Below, in pieces: positions 5,638 through 9,113 of a DNA stretch of 9,113 nt. Numbering within the stretch: position 1 is the first letter of the stretch; the number at the start of each line of letters is the position of its first letter. Source of the DNA: an uncultured Selenomonadales bacterium (GTDB lineage: Bacteria; Bacillota; Negativicutes; Selenomonadales; Selenomonadaceae); NCBI GenBank assembly GCA_937877545.1, contig CALFJE010000018.1, positions 1 through 9,113 on the forward strand, read 5' to 3'. The translations under genes were made by a program, and so were the position numbers. Under the pieces are notes generated by a model that ran no database searches, was not told where the DNA came from, and saw nothing but the letters and a program-made list of their open reading frames with translations.

Positions 5638-6156
5638 ATGAACAACGCAGACATAAAAATCAGCTTTACGGGCGGTGTCAATGAGGAAAACGTTCGGGCG
5701 TTCATCAACGAGATAAAAAATTTGATTGATAAAAATCCCGACAGCACCGCGCTGACCGTTTATATTTCTTCGCCCGGCGGGAACGTTGACATTGCCGTCG
5801 AGCTTTTTCATTTCTTGAAGCTGTTGGATTGCACGATACGGACTGTGAATATCTCCTGCGTTAATTCTGCGGCGATAATCATCTTTGCCGCCGGCACGGA
5901 GCGAATCTGCTTGCCGTGCTCGTCATTTTATGTTCACTCCATTACCAAAAATCTGAACGGCAACTTTACCGCCGATGATTTGTTGCGCGAAGCAAGGGAA
6001 ATGGCGGCTAACACCGATAAAGTTGCGACGATTCTCGCCAGCATAAGCAGTAAGCATAAATCTTATTGGAAACGTCTCATGCGAAAAGGCTGCCTGTTGA
6101 CGCCGCAGAAAGCAAAGGAGCTCGGTCTCGTCAATGATATATCAGAGTGTAAGTAA
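5638..6156 (+). CDS. ClpP-fold serine peptidase, candidate leader peptidase
   Basis: This 172-residue protein has the ClpP/crotonase-like peptidase fold. It shows ISSPGGNVD (43-51, oxyanion-hole glycines), the nucleophile region VNSAAIIIFAAG (75-86) with Ser77, YVHS with His100, and the C-terminal PQKAKELGLVNDI. The Ser-His spacing (23) is close to E. coli ClpP (25). The third triad residue is not seen: aligning back from ELGLVND, the ClpP aspartate position falls on Gly151 (LMRKGCLLTP). It may work as a dyad or use another acid. It has no signal peptide, so it acts in the cytosol. Its place between the precursor and exporter genes, and the lack of a peptidase domain in that exporter, suggest that it cuts the leader from the modified peptide. 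ATG 5638 with AGAGGA seven bases upstream is preferred to ATG 5620, which follows the terminator T run. The last 23 bases overlap the exporter gene. Confidence 0.87.
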   Translation: MNNADIKISFTGGVNEENVRAFINEIKNLIDKNPDSTALTVYISSPGGNVDIAVELFHFLKLLDCTIRTVNISCVNSAAIIIFAAGTERICLPCSSFYVHSITKNLNGNFTADDLLREAREMAANTDKVATILASISSKHKSYWKRLMRKGCLLTPQKAKELGLVNDISECK

Positions 6157-7810
6157 AAAATATTTCGCGTGGCTGTATAAGCACGTCGGCGCGTTCAAAA
6201 GAGACGTACTGCTTTGCGTGGTGCTGAGCGTTTTGGCGGTAATGTTTTCATTGCTGTTCGTCGAAGTCACAAAAATTTTTATGGAGGCTGTCGAGCGCGG
6301 CGAAGATTTTTCCTTCGTGCTGTTGATAGTTTCACTGACAACGCTCAAGGGTTGCGACATAGCTTGCGAGGAATTTAAAATTTACTTGCGAGAAACGAAA
6401 TCTTTCCAGATGAATAACGAGCTGTCCCTAAAATTTTTCAAAGACCTGTTTACCGGCGGCGTCTCTTACAACGAACGGGTACATTCGGGCGATTCGCTAA
6501 GTCGGCTGACGACGGACGTGTTCAGCGTGTCGAACTGCCTGATAGGAACGATACCCGAATTGCTGTACGCGATTGTTTCACTCCTCGCCACATGCATTTA
6601 CCTCGCGTCGATTGACCCCGCTTTGACGTTGGTGATACTCGTGATTATGTCCGTCAACGTACTGTTCGGACGCTCCTACGCGAAAAAATTATTGCCGCTG
6701 TCCAGAGAAATACGAATCGCTGACAGCACGGCTCATCAATTCATGCAGGAACATATTCAACACCACGAGCTGATTGTCACGCTGGAGAAAACCGAATTCA
6801 TATGGAATCGGCTTAAAGAACTTCAAACCACGGTGTACAAAAAAATTGTCGCCATGACGAAACTGAACGTCCTGACGATGTCTTTGGTCGACGGTGCCTT
6901 GAATATCAGCTATATCGTCATTTTGGTTTGGGGCATATACGGGATTCAGAACAACGCTTTTACTTACGCCGAGCTGGTCGTCTTCCTGCAACTGGCGGGG
7001 CAAATCCAAGTTCCGTTTATCCAATTCAATCACAACTACCCGCTACTAATTTCGTCTATGGCTTCGGTCGAACGGTTAATGGAGTTTGAAAATCTGCCGA
7101 AGGAGAACGCCGCAGATTCTGTCAGATTTTCGGTTCCCGTCGGCATTGAATTTGCGGGCGTAGATTTTCGCTACAAGGAAGGTTCGCGCTGGATATATCG
7201 CGGTTTCAATCATGACTTCGCGCCCGGTAGCGTCACAGCTGTCGTGGGCGAAACGGGGGCTGGTAAGAGCACGTTGTTGCGGCTGTTCCTTGCCACGCTG
7301 ATTCCGAATTCCGGCAATATTACGTTTTACGGGACGGAAAATGGTATGCTCAAAAAATATGCAGCGAGCCCGCGCACTCGCGGAAATTGCGTCTACGTCC
7401 CTCAAGGCAACAGCCTAATCAGCGGCACGATTCGCTATAATCTGCTGTTGGGCAAGGTCGACGCCACCGAAGACGAAATGCGGCAAGCACTTTACGCGGC
7501 GGCGGCGGATTTCGTTATCAACGATTTTCCCGACGGACTGGACACGTTGATAGGCGAGGGCGGCGTCGGTATCAGCGAAGGGCAGGCTCAACGAATCGCC
7601 ATTGCGCGGAGCTTTTTACGCCCCGGCAAGGTAATTCTGATGGACGAGCCGACCTCTGCTCTTGACGCCGAAACGGAAAAAATATTCCTGACGTGCCTGA
7701 CCAATCAAGTGCACGATAAAACCATTGTTATAGTTACGCACAAAAAAGAGGTTTGCAAATATGTTTCCGACGTTATCACTATCAAAATCCTACGGGAAGC
7801 GGACGCTTGA
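6134..7810 (+). CDS. ABC exporter, fused membrane and ATPase domains
   Basis: This 558-residue half-transporter has an exporter-type membrane domain (about 20-310) with hydrophobic stretches near 24-46, 60-75, 143-178 and 245-272. Its ATPase domain (about 330-555) has Walker A GETGAGKST (372-380, Lys378), Q-loop Gln424 in YVPQGNS, signature ISEGQ (480-484), Walker B VILMDEP (Asp504, catalytic Glu505) and switch His536. The signature has Glu in place of the first Gly of LSGGQ, a variant I know from other peptide exporters, so it should be active. It works as a homodimer in the membrane. There is no N-terminal C39 peptidase domain, so the leader must be removed by another protein, most simply the overlapping ClpP-like gene product. 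Translation probably couples to that gene (23-base overlap; GGAG 13 bases before the ATG). The likely cargo is the modified six-cysteine peptide. Confidence 0.93.
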   Translation: MIYQSVSKKYFAWLYKHVGAFKRDVLLCVVLSVLAVMFSLLFVEVTKIFMEAVERGEDFSFVLLIVSLTTLKGCDIACEEFKIYLRETKSFQMNNELSLKFFKDLFTGGVSYNERVHSGDSLSRLTTDVFSVSNCLIGTIPELLYAIVSLLATCIYLASIDPALTLVILVIMSVNVLFGRSYAKKLLPLSREIRIADSTAHQFMQEHIQHHELIVTLEKTEFIWNRLKELQTTVYKKIVAMTKLNVLTMSLVDGALNISYIVILVWGIYGIQNNAFTYAELVVFLQLAGQIQVPFIQFNHNYPLLISSMASVERLMEFENLPKENAADSVRFSVPVGIEFAGVDFRYKEGSRWIYRGFNHDFAPGSVTAVVGETGAGKSTLLRLFLATLIPNSGNITFYGTENGMLKKYAASPRTRGNCVYVPQGNSLISGTIRYNLLLGKVDATEDEMRQALYAAAADFVINDFPDGLDTLIGEGGVGISEGQAQRIAIARSFLRPGKVILMDEPTSALDAETEKIFLTCLTNQVHDKTIVIVTHKKEVCKYVSDVITIKILREADA

Positions 7811-7834
7811 TAAATCAGCCGAAAGTTATATTAT
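7807..7834 (+). promoter_or_regulatory. Possible internal promoter for the secreted miniprotein
   Basis: TTGATA (7807-7812, 5 of 6) and TATTAT (7829-7834, 5 of 6) are 16 bases apart. Transcription would begin about 7841, right at the GGAGG of the next gene, leaving a very short leader. This makes the call weak; the gene may simply be read from the operon. Confidence 0.3.
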
Positions 7835-7853
7835 GTGCGCGGAGGTGTTAATC

Positions 7854-8033
7854 ATGTTCAAAAAATTTTGGGCGGGCGCGTTGACGGCGTTAATGCTTGT
7901 GGGCTTCGGCGCGTTCACGGAGGCAAATCAAGCGGAGCAGGAGGAGCAGTGTTGTCGCGGCGGCTACTATTGCGATTCGGACTGCGACACTTACGATGGC
8001 GATTATTGCGGACGTTACGGTTGCCGCCGCTAA
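7854..8033 (+). CDS. Secreted six-cysteine miniprotein, function unknown
   Basis: This 59-residue protein begins with a Sec-type signal peptide: MFKK, a hydrophobic core WAGALTALMLVGFGAF (6-21) and a probable cut after TEA (24). The mature part is an acidic stretch NQAEQEEQ followed by a Gly/Tyr/Asp-rich module with six cysteines (33, 34, 40, 44, 52, 57; spacing CC-x5-C-x3-C-x7-C-x4-C) and a basic end CRR. An even number of cysteines in an exported protein suggests three disulphides. ATG 7854 with GGAGG eight bases upstream is clear; longer in-frame starts lie inside the exporter gene. It is 43 bases after the exporter gene and before the shared terminator, so it probably belongs to the same transcript. 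Its signal peptide means it need not use the ABC exporter. It could be an immunity factor, a partner peptide or an unrelated cell-surface peptide. Confidence 0.75.
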   Translation: MFKKFWAGALTALMLVGFGAFTEANQAEQEEQCCRGGYYCDSDCDTYDGDYCGRYGCRR

Positions 8034-8054
8034 TCCCTAATCCCTAATCCCTAA
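8031..8054 (+). repeat. Three tandem TAATCCC units plus TAA at the end of the miniprotein gene
   Basis: TAATCCC is repeated three times without change (8031-8051) and then TAA. The first TAA is the stop codon of the miniprotein. Since the unit is seven bases long, the TAA triplets fall in all three frames, giving a stop in each frame just before the terminator. Confidence 0.9.
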
Positions 8055-8056
8055 AA

Positions 8057-8093
8057 AACAACCCGCCTCGGTTGGGAGACGGGCTGTTTTTTT
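8057..8093. terminator. Terminator closing the peptide operon, probably bidirectional
   Basis: AACAACCCGCCTC (8057-8069) pairs with GAGACGGGCTGTT (8076-8088) over thirteen positions with two mismatches, around GGTTGG. TTTTTTT (8087-8093) follows on the + strand, and six A (8053-8058) give a U run on the - strand. It sits between converging genes, 23 bases after the miniprotein stop and 12 bases after the PHP gene stop, and so serves both. Confidence 0.88.
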
Positions 8094-8105
8094 ATTGTCG
8101 TCAAG

Positions 8106-8933
8106 CTAATTTGCAGGCTCGATGTAGAATTTGGCGGCTAGTTCGTCGCTTATGGTGAAGTCGCCGAGTTCTCTGACGAACCTGGAGGCGGCACCGTGGA
8201 AGTCACTGCCGCCGGCTATCAGCAACTTGAATTGCCTTGCGAGGAAGAAATAATGTTGAACTTCGTCGGGCTTGTGGCAGGGATAGTAGACTTCCAAGCC
8301 GTCCATTTTACTGCACAGTTGCTCTACCAATTTGTCGTCGCCGACCAATTTAGGGTGCGCCAACACAGCCAGACCGCCTGCTTGGTGAATCACGTCGATA
8401 ACCTCGTCGACTTCGGGCAGGTAGCGCGGCACGTAAGCGGGAGTGTCTTTGCCGAGCATCTTCTCGAATGCCTCGCGAACAGTCCTGAACGCGCCGATTT
8501 TGACTAATGTGCGGGCAATGTGCGACCGTCCGATTGAGCGGCTCCCCCCCGCCGCCGTTTTCAAGACGTCTGCCTCGCGAATATTGTACTTTTTGGTTTG
8601 AAGAATCTTAATAATTTCGCTGAATCTTTCCCAGCGCGCCTCGATAATCTTGTCAATCATATCCGAGAGGGCTTCGTTATAGATGTCGATGTTGTAGCCG
8701 ACAATGTGAATGTCCTTTTCGGGATGATTTGCGCTAAGCTCGACCCCGGGGATTATATTCACGCCTCTGCCGGGATAAAGCCCGTTTTCGTAAAGATGGC
8801 GAACACCGTCAACCGTATCATGATCCGTTATGCCCAGATAGTGGAGACCGATTTTCTTCGCCGCCGCCACGAGTTCTTCGGGCGAACAGGAGCCGTCCGA
8901 AGAACTCGTATGCGTGTGCAAATCGCCGGCCAT
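8106..8933 (-). CDS. PHP-domain phosphoesterase (TrpH/YciV-like)
   Basis: This 275-residue protein of the polymerase and histidinol phosphatase (PHP) family has all its metal ligands visible in order: DLHTHTS with His6 and His8, Asp13 in SSDG, ITDHD (35-39), PGVEL with Glu65, SHIAR with His138, LAHP with His193 and GSDFHG with Asp244 and His246. Together these bind a cluster of metal ions for phosphoester hydrolysis. The length and motif order match the YciV/TrpH group, which includes enzymes acting on 3',5'-nucleotide bisphosphates and 5'-to-3' exoribonuclease RNase AM; which activity holds here is not decided by sequence. It is cytoplasmic, with no signal peptide. ATG 8933 follows GGAGGG by six bases. 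The gene upstream on the same strand ends 70 bases before, so they may be cotranscribed. Confidence 0.94.
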   Translation of the reverse strand: MAGDLHTHTSSSDGSCSPEELVAAAKKIGLHYLGITDHDTVDGVRHLYENGLYPGRGVNIIPGVELSANHPEKDIHIVGYNIDIYNEALSDMIDKIIEARWERFSEIIKILQTKKYNIREADVLKTAAGGSRSIGRSHIARTLVKIGAFRTVREAFEKMLGKDTPAYVPRYLPEVDEVIDVIHQAGGLAVLAHPKLVGDDKLVEQLCSKMDGLEVYYPCHKPDEVQHYFFLARQFKLLIAGGSDFHGAASRFVRELGDFTISDELAAKFYIEPAN

Positions 8934-9003
8934 TTTTTTCCCTCCGTGACTGAATGTCCGCCTTCACGGCTTCTTTGTGATTTACCTTGGCGGGGGTGAG
9001 GAT

Positions 9004-9113
9004 TTAACGCGGTTCGACTATGAGTTTGATAGCAGTGCGTTCACTCCCGTCAATTTCGATGTCCGTAAAAGCAGGAATGCAGATGAGGTCTACGCCGTGC
9101 GGTGCCACGAAGC
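9004..9113 (-). CDS. C-terminal end of an unrecognised protein (cut by window edge)
   Basis: An open frame on the - strand enters from the right edge and stops with TAA at 9006-9004. It gives the last 35 residues, beginning FVAPHGVDLICIPAF and ending AIKLIVEPR. The composition (beta-strand-like, mixed hydrophobic and charged) and normal codon use support a real gene end, and its place 70 bases upstream of the PHP gene on the same strand suggests an operon. I do not recognise the family, and no motif is long enough to assign a function. Confidence 0.55.
   Translation of the reverse strand, partial: FVAPHGVDLICIPAFTDIEIDGSERTAIKLIVEPR

Noticed and set aside
7761..7853. Longer miniprotein reading beginning inside the exporter gene
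   Set aside because: It would destroy the signal peptide at the N-terminus; ATG 7854 has a clear GGAGG and places the hydrophobic core correctly.
8196..8999. Open frames on the + strand opposite the PHP gene
   Set aside because: They are antisense shadows; the - strand frame has every PHP metal motif and a good ribosome site.
1..9113. Many GTCGAC sites across the window
   Set aside because: At least ten are seen, but they follow from preferred Val (GTC) and Asp (GAC) codons and the base composition; no spacing or strand pattern suggests a signal.
1..9113. CRISPR array, tRNA, rRNA or riboswitch
   Set aside because: No regularly spaced direct repeats, no cloverleaf and no known riboswitch core were found on reading both strands.

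Overview
The window reads as a chromosomal stretch of a Firmicute with roughly balanced base composition. Gene starts are preceded by strong AGGAGG-type ribosome binding sites. A rumen or gut Negativicute such as a Selenomonas relative would fit the gene style, but this is an inference without any database search. There are nine genes or gene ends that I trust, one decayed recombinase, and two very small cysteine-rich peptide genes.

Left region (1-1386): a GT-A-like glycosyltransferase-type protein with a helical, TPR-like C-terminus, on the + strand, ending in a strong hairpin terminator. Next (1386-3740): a convergent two-gene operon on the - strand, made of a class M sirtuin (SirTM) followed by a zinc-type macrodomain protein. 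Together they look like a writer and eraser of protein ADP-ribosylation. Divergent from it, sharing an 88-bp promoter region, is a TVP38/TMEM64 (DedA-superfamily) membrane protein.

Middle (3741-4152): no intact gene. It holds an in-frame-deleted remnant of a serine recombinase, a terminator, a spaced inverted repeat (GTACACTTTTTAA) and a direct repeat TTAACG-N5-TTAACG just upstream of the next operon.

Centre (4153-8093): the most interesting part, an apparent + strand operon for a ribosomally made, modified peptide. It encodes a radical SAM/SPASM enzyme, a 60-residue precursor-like peptide with six cysteines and four consecutive C-x-[GN]-[HS] units, a ClpP-fold serine peptidase, a fused ABC exporter without its own peptidase domain, and a 59-residue secreted six-cysteine miniprotein. 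A terminator closes it. My model is that the radical SAM enzyme modifies the peptide, the ClpP-like protein removes the leader and the ABC protein exports it. Use of a ClpP-like protein as leader peptidase would be unusual. The hairpin after the precursor gene would set precursor in excess over the processing and export proteins.

Right region (8094-9113): on the - strand, a PHP-domain phosphoesterase and, upstream of it, the C-terminal end of an unrecognised protein cut by the window edge.
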